Made by a program: the position numbers and the translations under genes
Assembly (NCBI GenBank): GCA_031404815.1
Contig: JANNIH010000087.1
Coordinates: forward strand, 1-64,000
Direction: 5' to 3'
Length of the DNA stretch: 64,000 nucleotides
Source: DASYKS01 sp031404815
GTDB lineage: Bacteria > Acidobacteriota > Thermoanaerobaculia > Multivoradales > UBA5704
Shown: positions 32,384 through 41,895 of the stretch, piece after piece
Layout: each line of letters opens with the position of its first letter
Position numbering within the stretch: position 1 is the stretch's first letter
Notes under the pieces: model-generated
The model's database searches: none
What the model saw: only the letters and a program-made list of their open reading frames with translations
What the model was told of the DNA's origin: nothing

Positions 32384-33073
32384 TCAAATGTGGCCACGCA
32401 CCGCGGCGAGACCGACCTGGGCACCGACGACGACCAGCCAGAGGCCGAAGACTCCCATGAAGGCTCGAGTCCGCGGCACCTGGCCCGCCACGTGGTAGCC
32501 GATGGCCAACAACAGAAGCGTCCCCAAGGTGAACAGATCGAGACTCGCCAGCAGGACCAGAATCCACGGCGCGGCGTTCTCGGGAGCCAAAAAGCTCAGA
32601 TTCGAGAACAGAAACGAAGCCGACTGCATCTCCTGGGGTGAGAACGAGTCGCGCGCCAGAATCACCGGGATCGAGACCAACGCCGCCGCCGCCCGCGGCA
32701 TCAGCGCGTGGACGGTGATCGCCAGGCTCTGCCTGAAGTTGAAATCTCCGCCCACCACCTTGAAGCCGAGAAAGAGCAACGCGATCAGGAGGCAGAAGAT
32801 CGGCGGCCCGATCAAGCTCGCAACGGTCGAGCAGCCGCGCACCAAGCCGGCGCTCTGGTCGAGGTTTGGCGGTGCCTGTTGTCCCTGCGCCTCGAACTGG
32901 GCCGCCAATATCTCGGTGAAATCGACCCGAGACAACAGGAGAAAGCCCGCGCCTGCACTGAGCGCCCAGAACAGGAGGAACCCGAGCACCCAGGTGGGCT
33001 TTAGGCGCAGCTCGCGAAACGTCTCCCCTGGTGCCACGAACACTCGGAACAACCGACCCGCCTGTTCGATCAA
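32384..33073 (-). CDS. YIP1-family membrane protein
   Basis: A 229-residue protein with five predicted membrane helices (WVLGFLLFWALSAGAGFLLL, LIGPPIFCLLIALLFLGFKV, ALMPRAAAALVSIPVILA, APWILVLLASLDLFTLGTLLLLAI with neighbours, AFMGVFGLWLVVVGAQVGLA) and the YIP1 opening 'RLFRVFVAPGETFRELRLKP'. Its function in bacteria is unclear. The ATG overlaps the tolC-like stop (ATGA) and it lies between channel and adaptor genes, so it is part of the efflux operon, perhaps an assembly or regulatory partner. Confidence 0.85.
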   Translation of the reverse strand: MIEQAGRLFRVFVAPGETFRELRLKPTWVLGFLLFWALSAGAGFLLLSRVDFTEILAAQFEAQGQQAPPNLDQSAGLVRGCSTVASLIGPPIFCLLIALLFLGFKVVGGDFNFRQSLAITVHALMPRAAAALVSIPVILARDSFSPQEMQSASFLFSNLSFLAPENAAPWILVLLASLDLFTLGTLLLLAIGYHVAGQVPRTRAFMGVFGLWLVVVGAQVGLAAVRGHI

Positions 33074-34845
33074 CGCCCGGCCCCTCCGCTCTGTGCGGGT
33101 TCGACCGCCTCGGCAGCGGCGGGAACCGGTTGAGGCGGCGCCTCGACTTCCTTGGACTTCGCGTCTTTCACGTCACAGTTGCAAGGGGCCTTTGGGTCAC
33201 CCTGTGGCTGGGAGATCTCGACGTTTTGCTGCTCGAGCAGTTTGCCGATCGCGCCGTAATAGGTGGCGAGCGAGGTCCGGTAGTTGACCACCGCCGAAAC
33301 CTCGCGGCTGCGCGCCTGGGTCAGATCGTCCTGGACCTGGTTGATCCGGAAGCTGGTGGCCATGCCGTTCTCGTAACGCTTCTTTTCGGCATCTAGGTTG
33401 CGCTCCTGGAACTTGACCGAGATTCGCGCCGCATCGATCTGCTTGGCCGCGGTCACCACCGCACGAGCGGCCGTGCGCACTTCGGTCGTCACTTGTAGCT
33501 TGACCTGATCGAGCGCCACTTGCCCCCGTTCGAGATCGAGGCCCGCGATGACCTTACCGGCCTTCGCGGCCCGATTCTGGATCGGGATTCCCAGGGTGAG
33601 CGTGGCGGCCCAGCCGTCGAAATCAAAGCGACGGATCTGGCTGAGCGCATCGCTGTACCCCCCCGGAATCGGCTTCAGCAAGAGCTCGTTGGTCTCCGAA
33701 TCTCGGGTCTGAGTGCCACCGAGGCCGCTCAAGATGTAGCCGACGTTCAGGTCGAGCGACGGCTTGAGCTGGTTGCGGAAGAACGCATCCTCGATCGCCA
33801 GGCGGTCGATCTGGCTCTGCTGCACGCGGATCTCGGCGCGCGAGGCGAGGGCGGTCTCAATCGCCTGGTCAACGTCGATCGAAATGCGCTCGATCTCGGG
33901 CTTGGTCGTGGGGACGATCTCCGCCGACCAGGACGCGCCCGCAGGCAAGGCGAGCAGCTGACGCAGCTGGTCGGCCGCGTTGCCGACTTCCGCTTCGGCG
34001 CGGATGATGCCCTCTTCGCGGGTCGCGATCGCCGCCTCGCTCTGCACCAGCTCGAGCGGTGCCATGGTGCCGACATCCACTTGGATCTTGTTCCGCCCGT
34101 GCAGCTCTTCGGCGAGGCTCAAGCTCTGCCGGGCGACATAGAGCTGTTCGTACGCCTCGACCAGTCGCCAATAGGCGCGATCGACCGATTCGATCGTAGC
34201 GCTCACCAGACGCTCGAAGTCGCTGCCGGTCGCGGCGTCGCCGGCGCGCGCCACCCGCAGGGCTCGGGTCGCGGGTGAGCGGCCGAAATTGCGCAACAAG
34301 GGCTGAGTAAAGCCGAAGGCTAGAGCCGAGTTGAAACGCGGATTCAGGTTGACGAACGAAGTGGCGCTCTCGGCCCGGGAATTATTGAACGTGACGTCCG
34401 CTACGCCGTTGGTGGCGGCCACCAACTGGGTCAGGCCCAGGTTCCAGACTTGATCCTTCGAGCTCGAGGATTGGAGCTGCGAGGCCGATGGAGCCGAGCT
34501 GTCGGAGATCGACAGCCGACCGCTCAAATTGAGGTCGTAGATCCCTTTGGTTTGCAGGATGCTGTACCAAGACTGGGTCCGAGAGTAGCGCTGGACCCTG
34601 AGCCCGAGGTTGTGCTTAAGCGCGATAGCCAACGCTTGGTCGAGGGCGAGCTCGATCTTGCCGTCGACCACCGCCAACTCGGCACCGGACGAATCCTCGT
34701 CAACGGTTGAAGCGACATTGATGGCCGCCGCCGCCGCCGGACCGTTGATCGCCAACCCGGCACAAAGGGCCGCGGCCGCACCCAAGAGCCGCACGAGTCC
34801 TACCTTCTTGCCCTGCCCAATCCGTCGATCTAGCGCTTCGACCAT
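33070..34845 (-). CDS. TolC-family outer-membrane efflux channel
   Basis: A 591-residue outer-membrane protein with a Sec signal (LLGAAAALCAGLAINGPAAA) and two OEP repeats. 'LALDQALAIALKHNLGLRVQ' opens the first repeat, and long amphipathic helices (RLVEAYEQLYVARQSLSLAE; ALDQVKLQVTTEVRTAARAV) form the periplasmic tunnel. The C-terminus is Pro/Ala-rich and carries a Cys pair (CNCD). The start at 34845 has a GAGGA site; an upstream start would add 34 residues before the signal. It is first in the operon tolC-like / YIP1 / adaptor / ATPase / permease / permease. Confidence 0.93.
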   Translation of the reverse strand: MVEALDRRIGQGKKVGLVRLLGAAAALCAGLAINGPAAAAAINVASTVDEDSSGAELAVVDGKIELALDQALAIALKHNLGLRVQRYSRTQSWYSILQTKGIYDLNLSGRLSISDSSAPSASQLQSSSSKDQVWNLGLTQLVAATNGVADVTFNNSRAESATSFVNLNPRFNSALAFGFTQPLLRNFGRSPATRALRVARAGDAATGSDFERLVSATIESVDRAYWRLVEAYEQLYVARQSLSLAEELHGRNKIQVDVGTMAPLELVQSEAAIATREEGIIRAEAEVGNAADQLRQLLALPAGASWSAEIVPTTKPEIERISIDVDQAIETALASRAEIRVQQSQIDRLAIEDAFFRNQLKPSLDLNVGYILSGLGGTQTRDSETNELLLKPIPGGYSDALSQIRRFDFDGWAATLTLGIPIQNRAAKAGKVIAGLDLERGQVALDQVKLQVTTEVRTAARAVVTAAKQIDAARISVKFQERNLDAEKKRYENGMATSFRINQVQDDLTQARSREVSAVVNYRTSLATYYGAIGKLLEQQNVEISQPQGDPKAPCNCDVKDAKSKEVEAPPQPVPAAAEAVEPAQSGGAGR

Positions 34846-34948
34846 AATATTCCTCGTTCGCTGAAGTCTCAGGCGGTCGCAGGTCTCCCCCGACGGCCGC
34901 CTCATGTATGTACGGTCCGGCCCGCGAAATGTTCCGGGCGCGAACAAG

Positions 34949-36640
34949 CTAACTCAAACCACCCCCGGCGACCAAGCCCGGCGCAAACTCCCGAGGCTTT
35001 AGTCCGGGGCTCGCCGCAATCAGCGCCCGGGTGTAGGGATGGCGCGGTCGCGCGATCAGATCCGCGGTCGGACCGCTTTCGACCACCTGGCCGGCGTAAA
35101 GCACCACGATCCGCTCGGCGACCTGCTCGACCGCCGCCAGATCGTGTGAGATCAAGAGGATCGCGAGCCCCCGCTCGCGGTGCAGGTGGCCGAGCAGTGC
35201 GAGCACCTGCTCTCGGCTCACCGTGTCGAGCGCCGAGGTCGGCTCATCGGCCACCAGCAGCTCGGGGTCGCACGCCAGGGCGCGGGCGAGCGCCACCCGT
35301 TGCCGCTGCCCCCCGGAGAGCTCATGCGGGTAGCGCCGGGAGTAGACCGACAGGAGTCCGACTTCGGCCAGAAGATCGTGGAGCCGGGCGGTCCGGAGCT
35401 CGCGCGCGACGCCGCGCGCAAGTAGCGCTTCGGCCACCGACGTACCGACCGTCGCGCGCGGATCCAGCGAGCCCCAAGGGTCTTGGAAGATCATCGGCAG
35501 CCCGAGCCGGACTCGGGCGCGCTCGGGCCGCGAGAGAGCGGACAGATCGGCCCCCTGCCGGTACACCGCCCCTTCGGTCGGCCGATCCAGGCCGACCAGG
35601 CACCGGCCGATCGTCGTCTTGCCGCTCCCCGATTCGCCGACCAGGCCGACCGCCTCCCCCGGCTCGATCGCAAGGTCGACCCCCTGGACGGCGCGAATCT
35701 CTCCCACCCGCCGCCCGAACAGGCCCTCGCGGAGAGGAAAGGTTCGACTCAAGTTGCGCGCCTCGATCAACGGCGGGCGCTTGGGTCTGCCGGGGCTCCG
35801 ATCGGTCTCGACGCCGACAGCCCTTGGAGCGCCGCCGCCCCGGCCGAGCCGTGGCGCGGCGACCAGCAGCCGGCGCGTCTCCTCGTGCCGAGGAGCGGCC
35901 AAAACTTCGGCCGTCGGACCGGACTCCACGATCCGGCCCTCTCTGAGCACCAGAACCCGCGAACAGTGGGCGGCGACGACGGCGAGGTCGTGGGTGATCA
36001 GCAGGACGCCCAGCCCCTCGGATGAAAGCCGGTCGATCCGGTCGAGCACCTGCCCCTGGAGGGTGGCGTCGAGCGAGCTGGTCGGCTCGTCGGCGATCAG
36101 GAGGCTCGGCCGGCCGCTGAGCGCTGCGGCGAGCGAGGCGCGTTGCCGCTGGCCGCCGGAGAGCTGGTGGGGGTACGACGTGGCGACCGAGGGGGCGAGA
36201 CCCATCTGGGCGAGGCGTCGGTGCGCTTCGTGGCGTGCGGCGCGCCGATCCAAGCCGTGCGCGCGAGCCACTTCCGCCACCTGGTCACCGACCTGAAACA
36301 GCGGATCGAGCGCGCTCGCCGGGTCTTGGGCGACCAGCGCGATGCGGCCACCGCGCAGACGGCGCAACGCTGTGCCGGATAGCCCCAAGAGATCCTCGCC
36401 GTCCAGTTCCACCCGTCCGGAGGCGATCCGCCCCGGGGGCGGAACCATGCGCAGCAACGCCATCGCGATCATCGACTTGCCGCTGCCGGAGGTCCCCACC
36501 AGTCCGACCACCTCTCCGGCGGCGACCGCGAACGACACCTCGGAGACGACCTCGCGCGGCCGCCCAGAGACCGGAAACTCGATCGAGAGAGCGGATACCT
36601 CGAGGAGGACCGAAGGTGGGACGGCAGAGGATGCAGCCAA
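34949..36640 (-). CDS. Oligopeptide-type ABC transporter, two ATPase domains fused
   Basis: A 563-residue protein made of two OppD/OppF-like ATPases. The N-terminal half has Walker A GTSGSGKSM, signature LSGGQRQRASLAAAL and Walker B 'LLIADEPTSSLDATLQG'. The C-terminal half (from about residue 290) has GESGSGKTT, LSGGQRQRVALARAL and 'LLVADEPTSALDT'. This YejF/GsiA-like fusion energises peptide or glutathione import. No permease or binding-protein gene is adjacent, so partners must be elsewhere. It lies 31 bp after the aminopeptidase gene and is probably co-transcribed. Confidence 0.92.
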   Translation of the reverse strand: MAASSAVPPSVLLEVSALSIEFPVSGRPREVVSEVSFAVAAGEVVGLVGTSGSGKSMIAMALLRMVPPPGRIASGRVELDGEDLLGLSGTALRRLRGGRIALVAQDPASALDPLFQVGDQVAEVARAHGLDRRAARHEAHRRLAQMGLAPSVATSYPHQLSGGQRQRASLAAALSGRPSLLIADEPTSSLDATLQGQVLDRIDRLSSEGLGVLLITHDLAVVAAHCSRVLVLREGRIVESGPTAEVLAAPRHEETRRLLVAAPRLGRGGGAPRAVGVETDRSPGRPKRPPLIEARNLSRTFPLREGLFGRRVGEIRAVQGVDLAIEPGEAVGLVGESGSGKTTIGRCLVGLDRPTEGAVYRQGADLSALSRPERARVRLGLPMIFQDPWGSLDPRATVGTSVAEALLARGVARELRTARLHDLLAEVGLLSVYSRRYPHELSGGQRQRVALARALACDPELLVADEPTSALDTVSREQVLALLGHLHRERGLAILLISHDLAAVEQVAERIVVLYAGQVVESGPTADLIARPRHPYTRALIAASPGLKPREFAPGLVAGGGLS

Positions 36641-36671
36641 GGGTTGAGCCTCGCGGTTCCTTCGTCCGAGG

Positions 36672-38228
36672 TCAGGAGGCCGCAGGCGGCCCGCCGGCCA
36701 GGTCGCGGAGCCAACGGATCACGAGCGCCACGCCAAAGCCCGTGGCCCCCTTTTGCGGCTGATCCTCAGCACTCTTGTTGACCACGCCTGCGATATCCAA
36801 GTGAGCCCAACGCCGGACCTCGCCCATGAACTGGGAGAGGAACGCCGCCGCGGTACAGGCCGAGCCATTGCGGCCGGCCGAGTTGCGCAGATCGGCGTGC
36901 TGACCGCGCATCTCCTCCAGATATTCAGGTCCAATCGGCAGGCGCCAGATTCGCTCGCCCGACCTCGCGCTCGCGGCGAGCAGCTCGTCGGCGAGCGCAT
37001 CGTCGGCGGCGAACAGGCCGGCGGCGTGCGATCCGAGGGCCACGACGCATCCTCCCGTGAGCGTCGACAGCTCGATCAGCGCGTCAGGCGCCTCCTGGGC
37101 GGCCAAGACCAGCGCATCGGCGAGGATCAGCCGCCCCTCGGCGTCGGTGTTGGTGATCTCGACCGTCTTGCCGTTGGCCAACCGGAGAATGTCGCCCGGC
37201 CGGTACCCCTGGCTGTCGAGCAGGTTTTCGGCCACCGCAAGGTAGCCACGAAGCCGAACCGGTAGATCCAGATCGGCCGCAGCCCGGAAAATGCCGAGGA
37301 CCGCGCAGGCGCCCGCTTTGTCGAACTTCATCTCGTCCATATCGGCCGCCGATTTGATCGAGATGCCGCCCGAATCGAACGTCACTCCTTTGCCGACCAG
37401 CGCGACGATGGGCCCCCGGTTCCCCACCTCGAGCCGCACCAGCCGTGGCGGTTGGCTCGAACCGGCGCCCACAGCGAGCAGGCCGCCCATGCCGCGCCGT
37501 TCGAGCTCGTCGCGATCGAGGACCTCCACGCGAAACCCTCGTTCGAGGCTCAAGGCGCGCGCCGCAGCCTCGAGCCCATCAGGTCCGGCTTCGTTGGGCG
37601 GCGAGTTGGCCAGGTCGCGGACATAGGCGTTCGCACCGGCGATTGCGGTCGCAACGCAGAGCGCTCGCCGGTAAGCGGCCTCTTGGCCCGGCGGTGGGAG
37701 CACGACGATCTCCGCCAACGGCGGCTTGCGACCTTCGAGGCCGAGGTAGCGCTCGTAGCGATAGCCCGCCAGGGCGAGCGCGGCAAGGATGCGCTCGGCG
37801 GCCGCCTCGCCCAACGTCGTGGCATGGTCGGGGAGGACCACCCCGAGATGCCGCGCACCGCTCGCTCGCGCCGATTCGACGACTCGCACCAACCATAAGC
37901 TCAAGGCTCGAGCATCGAAATCGGAGCGCGGACCGAGGCCTTCGAGGGCGATGACCAGGTGGGCTCCGGCCGACTGGAAGGCGCCCTCGGCCCTCTGGTC
38001 GTCCACCCCACGAAACCCCGGTCGCCGGCCGAGGCGTTCGAAGGCTTCGCCCAAAGTAGGCACCGCATACGCCATCTCGGTTTGGGCCAACGGCTCGCCC
38101 TCGAAAGCCGTGGCGATCAGGATCTCCACGTTGGGTAGGGCACCGCCTGCGACCGCGAGCAGCGGCAACCGCGCCGAAGAAGGGGCGGACCCCGGCCGAA
38201 ACGGGGGAAGCGAATCGTTCTCTGCCAT
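36672..38228 (-). CDS. pepA: Leucyl aminopeptidase (M17, PepA-like)
   Basis: A 518-residue cytosolic M17 metallopeptidase that removes N-terminal residues from peptides. The dimetal site is intact: VGKGVTFDSGGISIKSAADM with the catalytic Lys and Asp, 'EMKFDKAGACAVLG', and the signature NTDAEGRLILADAL. The start at 38228 begins the family's N-terminal domain; a longer reading to 38453 has no support. The peptide-importer ATPase directly downstream makes a peptide import-and-digestion pair plausible. Confidence 0.93.
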   Translation of the reverse strand: MAENDSLPPFRPGSAPSSARLPLLAVAGGALPNVEILIATAFEGEPLAQTEMAYAVPTLGEAFERLGRRPGFRGVDDQRAEGAFQSAGAHLVIALEGLGPRSDFDARALSLWLVRVVESARASGARHLGVVLPDHATTLGEAAAERILAALALAGYRYERYLGLEGRKPPLAEIVVLPPPGQEAAYRRALCVATAIAGANAYVRDLANSPPNEAGPDGLEAAARALSLERGFRVEVLDRDELERRGMGGLLAVGAGSSQPPRLVRLEVGNRGPIVALVGKGVTFDSGGISIKSAADMDEMKFDKAGACAVLGIFRAAADLDLPVRLRGYLAVAENLLDSQGYRPGDILRLANGKTVEITNTDAEGRLILADALVLAAQEAPDALIELSTLTGGCVVALGSHAAGLFAADDALADELLAASARSGERIWRLPIGPEYLEEMRGQHADLRNSAGRNGSACTAAAFLSQFMGEVRRWAHLDIAGVVNKSAEDQPQKGATGFGVALVIRWLRDLAGGPPAAS

Positions 38229-38451
38229 GTCTCTTTGGTTCGACCGGGCTGCCCCGTCGTTCTTCTCCGTCTTGCTGGGCCTCTTCGCGATGGATTCGCC
38301 CGGTCCGGTTCTCTTTGGCATGGGGTAAGGGCACGGAAACGAGGCCGATATGCTATACGTAATCGCATTCGCCGATGCGTCTCTGCCTCCCTGTTGCCCC
38401 GGGTCCCTTCTCTTGCGACCGCTCTCTTGCGTCCGTCCGGAACCACCACAC

Positions 38452-40473
38452 ATGAACGCTCACGGATTCCTTCAGCTCCTACCCGGGCCGTTCAACTTTC
38501 TCCGCCTCGATGGCGGAGAACTCCGGCGCCTGGTCCCCGACTTCGAGCGGACGCTCCCGACGCCACGGCCGATCTTCTTCGAAGACGAAGGGGCCACCCC
38601 GATTCTCGGCTTCGCCGTGGCCGCATCCGAGCGGATGGAGATGCTGCGGAGCGCCCTGCGTCAGTTTCTGGCCGCCGAGGAGGCGGTCCAGGTTTCCGTC
38701 CTGTCGCGCGAGACGCTCGACCGCAAGATCCATACTCAGGCCTGGGAGCGCTACCGCTCCCTGCTCGGCCGGGCGCTCGAGAACGCGACAATCTCTTCCT
38801 TCGGCCGCCAGTTTCCGAGCGCTTTTTGGCTCCACCACTCGATCGAGGTCGCCCATTTTCTCAAGGAGACGCCGCGGCGGGTCCTGCGGCAGGACTCCGA
38901 ATTGGGGCGGCGCCACGGCGATCAGATCCGCTATCGGGTGCTCGATCGCTATCTAGATCGCGTCCTTGCGACCTCCTACGAAGTCGCCCAAAAAGTCGCC
39001 CTGGCGACCGAAGAGGTCGAAGAGGAGCTGTTCGCCCGCCTCCTCACCCGGATGCGCGACAACGTCTTGATCTTCACCGAAGATCACATCTCCCACGATC
39101 TCGCCGAGCTGTCGGTCTATTTTTCCGCCTGTCTCCGCATTGATGGCCGCGATTTCCGCCAGCGCTTCGAAGAGCTCACCCGCTGGCACGAAGAACAGCT
39201 CGCGACCGACCGGGAACTCGCCGCCACCGCAGTCTACCTGCTCGGGGCGGCTTCGGGCGGCGATCCCCGCACCTCGGCCCGCGATCTGTTGGCCCGCCCC
39301 GAATATGTGACCTTCCTCGCGACGCGCAAGGCCTGGAACCCGACTCGATTGTTTTCGCCCCCCCTGGTCCAAGTGTGGGAGAACCTGCTCTTGAAGCTCA
39401 AGGAGTTCGAGCTGCTCCACGCCTTGCGGCGCAGCTTCATCTCGGTCGAGCGGCGCGACGGGCGCCTCTTGTGCAAAGAACCCGGCCCGTTCCGGGCCGC
39501 CGGCCCCGGCTTGAGCGTCGCGGTCTCCCCTGCCACCCGGCCACACGATTTTCTCGAACCGTGGGTGGTCGACCCGCGGGTCGACCGCTTCGGGTTGATC
39601 TACGACATCAGCGACTTCTCCCAGACGGTCTCGCTGCTCCAGCGCTCCGGCGAAGGCTCGCAAGACGAGGCGTTCCGGATGATGTTTCGCTACCAGCGCA
39701 AGGTGAATCGCTTCGCCCAGTCGCGCCGGGTCAAGCTCGAGAAATACTTGGGCGACGGCGCCTTCTACTCCAGTCGCGAGGCCACCCGACCTCTGATCGC
39801 CGCGATCCACATCCAGCGCGCCTATTCCCAGGCTCTCACCGAAGGCTTCCCGTTCGATCAGGGGTTGCGCATTGCGCTGAACCATGGCCACTACCGGTTG
39901 ATCCCGATGGGCGACAGCGGCCCGCACGGCGGAGAGCGCTACGAGTTCTTCGGTCACGGCTTGGTTGAGCTGTCGCGCCTGGTGACCGGCAAGACCACGC
40001 GCGAAGTCGAGGACATCAAGCAACTCCTGCTCCACTTTGGCTACCCGGCGCAGGCGGTCGAGCGCTTTTTCGAGCCGCTCCAGCGGCGCGATATCGAAAC
40101 GGTCGACAAGAACGAAGAGGCGCGCCCGTTCTACGCCTACCTCGACCGCAACGGCAGCCTGATCAACCAGGGAATTGTCGCCACCCAGGCCTACGTCGCC
40201 CAGCTCGCCCGCGAGCGCGGTCCGCAAGAAATCCACCGCGCGAGCGAAGGGGAGCGGATCTATTGCGTCGTCTCGTTCGAGGATGGCGCCGAACGGATTC
40301 CCGTCGGCTTCCGGCCGCTCGGCAGCGCGCAGCTCAAGGGACTGGACGAGCTGCCGGTCTACGAGATCATCGACGCCGCACCTCTGCCGAGCGCCGCTTG
40401 GCTCCCCCTACCGCCCGGCGATTTGCTCGCGACTCTCGACCGGGAGCTGCGTCGCCGGGGCCGTTCGCGCTGA
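38452..40473 (+). CDS. Class III nucleotidyl cyclase-like protein with large N-terminal domain
   Basis: A 673-residue protein. The first ~365 residues are helix-rich and match nothing I know. Residues about 370-500 resemble the class III adenylate/guanylate cyclase fold: 'RFGLIYDISDFSQTVSLLQR' fits the first metal-binding strand, and 'VKLEKYLGDGAFYSSREATR' fits the KxxGDxxxA line with the second Asp. 'GLRIALNHGHYRLIPMGDSG' fits the following strand with GxxxG-like turn. The substrate-specifying residues are not obvious, so activity is uncertain. It is encoded divergently from pepA and 22 bp before purC. I see no transmembrane segment. Confidence 0.6.
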   Translation: MNAHGFLQLLPGPFNFLRLDGGELRRLVPDFERTLPTPRPIFFEDEGATPILGFAVAASERMEMLRSALRQFLAAEEAVQVSVLSRETLDRKIHTQAWERYRSLLGRALENATISSFGRQFPSAFWLHHSIEVAHFLKETPRRVLRQDSELGRRHGDQIRYRVLDRYLDRVLATSYEVAQKVALATEEVEEELFARLLTRMRDNVLIFTEDHISHDLAELSVYFSACLRIDGRDFRQRFEELTRWHEEQLATDRELAATAVYLLGAASGGDPRTSARDLLARPEYVTFLATRKAWNPTRLFSPPLVQVWENLLLKLKEFELLHALRRSFISVERRDGRLLCKEPGPFRAAGPGLSVAVSPATRPHDFLEPWVVDPRVDRFGLIYDISDFSQTVSLLQRSGEGSQDEAFRMMFRYQRKVNRFAQSRRVKLEKYLGDGAFYSSREATRPLIAAIHIQRAYSQALTEGFPFDQGLRIALNHGHYRLIPMGDSGPHGGERYEFFGHGLVELSRLVTGKTTREVEDIKQLLLHFGYPAQAVERFFEPLQRRDIETVDKNEEARPFYAYLDRNGSLINQGIVATQAYVAQLARERGPQEIHRASEGERIYCVVSFEDGAERIPVGFRPLGSAQLKGLDELPVYEIIDAAPLPSAAWLPLPPGDLLATLDRELRRRGRSR

Positions 40474-40495
40474 CCCCCGTTTCGGAGATCCCTCG

Positions 40496-41395
40496 ATGGC
40501 CACACCGCTGTCTCGACCGGTCGTACGGACCGAGCTGCCCACCCTCCCCCAGCCGAAACGCGGAAAGGTCCGCGATGTCTATGACCTCGGCGACCGACTG
40601 TTGATCGTCGCGACCGATCGGCTCTCGGCCTACGACTACATCCTGTCGCCGGGGATTCCCGACAAGGGGAAGATCCTGCACCAGATGTCGGTCTTCTGGT
40701 TCGAGCGCCTCGGGGGGATCGTCCGCCACCACCTGCTATCGGGCGCCCTCCCTCGTGAACTCGATCCCTACCATTCTCTGCTCGAAGGGCGCTCGGCGCT
40801 GGTGCGGAAAGCTCGCGTGGTGCCGTTTGAATGCGTTGCGCGAGGGTACCTCGCCGGCAGCGGCCATCGGGAATACCTCGCGAGCGGAACCGTCTGTGGC
40901 CTACCGCTGCCCGCGGGCCTAAAGCGGGCGAGCCGCCTGCCCGAGCCGATCTTCACCCCTGCGACCAAAGCCGAAGAGGGGCACGACTTGAACGTGACCT
41001 TCGAGCGGATGGCGGACGAACTCGGCGGCGACCTGGCCGGCCGGCTCCGGGACCTCACCCTCGCGCTCTACGGCGCGGCGGCGGAGCACGCCGCGAGTGT
41101 CGGCCTGATCCTCGCCGACACCAAGTTCGAATTCGGTCTCGATGACCAGGGCGAGATCCTCTGGATCGACGAGGCGCTCACCCCCGACTCCTCCCGCTAC
41201 TGGGACGCCGCCACCTGGGAGCCGGGCAAGGAGCCCGCCTCGTTCGACAAGCAGTTCGTCCGCAACTGGCTCGACGCCTCCGGCTGGGACCACCAGAGCC
41301 CGCCCCCCACCCTTCCCGAAGAGGTGGTCGCCGGAACCCGCGAGCGCTATCTCGAAGCGTTCCGCCGGGTGGTCGGGCGGGAGCCGGTGCTGTAG
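40496..41395 (+). CDS. purC: SAICAR synthetase
   Basis: A 299-residue PurC, the purine-pathway enzyme joining aspartate to CAIR with ATP. The opening 'KRGKVRDVYDLGDRLLIVAT' with 'DRLSAYDYIL', then 'FECVARGYLAGSG' and 'ILADTKFEFGLDDQGEILWI' with 'DEALTPDSSRYW' are all canonical. Length fits the long bacterial form. The ATG at 40496 follows the cyclase-like gene by 22 bp; a reading from 40175 is not supported. Confidence 0.96.
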   Translation: MATPLSRPVVRTELPTLPQPKRGKVRDVYDLGDRLLIVATDRLSAYDYILSPGIPDKGKILHQMSVFWFERLGGIVRHHLLSGALPRELDPYHSLLEGRSALVRKARVVPFECVARGYLAGSGHREYLASGTVCGLPLPAGLKRASRLPEPIFTPATKAEEGHDLNVTFERMADELGGDLAGRLRDLTLALYGAAAEHAASVGLILADTKFEFGLDDQGEILWIDEALTPDSSRYWDAATWEPGKEPASFDKQFVRNWLDASGWDHQSPPPTLPEEVVAGTRERYLEAFRRVVGREPVL

Positions 41396-41445
41396 GCTCG
41401 GGAGCGGCCTCAAGTTCCCCTCTCCTGCGAGTAGAATTGCCTCAC

Positions 41446-41530
41446 ATGTCGAAACCCACGGTCTTCGTGAGTTACAGCCACCGCGACCGCGAGTGGAAGG
41501 ATCGGCTCGTCCACCATCTGGCGGCTTTAC
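41446..41530 (+). pseudogene. TIR-domain N-terminal stub
   Basis: From ATG at 41446 the frame reads SKPTVFVSYSHRDREWKDRL then VHHLAAL, the unmistakable first strand and helix of a bacterial TIR domain of the kind fronting TIR-NB-ARC-TPR proteins. After about 27 codons the frame runs antisense through the end of the unknown gene at 41527-41895 and encodes nothing recognisable. The catalytic Glu of TIR NADases would lie beyond the break. Confidence 0.65.
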
Positions 41531-41895
41531 CCCTCCCGGATCACCGGCCGCGAGCGGAGCGGATCGCGGGCGCAGGCCAGCTCGTAGGCGCGCCGCGGCG
41601 GCTGGGGGACGACCTCGCCGAAGCCCTCGCGGAGCGCCTCGATTTCGATCGCGAACTCGCGGCTCGCTTCGAGGAGGGTGATCCAGGTCCGCCCGTCGCT
41701 CGTCCGCCGGGCGACTTCCACGTAGTTGGCAAACGGGCTCTCGCGGTCGGCGAGGATCGCCTCGGCGCTTAAGGCGTCGCCCTGCCAGCGCTTGAACCAG
41801 GCGACCGCGTCGTCCGGCGCGGCGTAGTCCTCGGGCCGGAACGGCGGCCGGACCCACGCCGTCCCGTCGCCCGTCTCGCGGCGCAGAAGCGGCAC
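41527..41895 (-). CDS. Hypothetical protein coupled to the secreted protein gene
   Basis: A 122-residue protein from GTG at 41895, overlapping the TAG of the gene before it (TAGTG). It is acidic, with 'EDYAAPDDAVAWFKRWQGDA' and 'TWITLLEASREFAIEIEALR', no signal peptide and no membrane segment. I do not recognise it. The normal-looking coding sense up to the join with the TIR stub suggests its C-terminus may also have been altered by that rearrangement. Confidence 0.5.
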   Translation of the reverse strand: MPLLRRETGDGTAWVRPPFRPEDYAAPDDAVAWFKRWQGDALSAEAILADRESPFANYVEVARRTSDGRTWITLLEASREFAIEIEALREGFGEVVPQPPRRAYELACARDPLRSRPVIREG

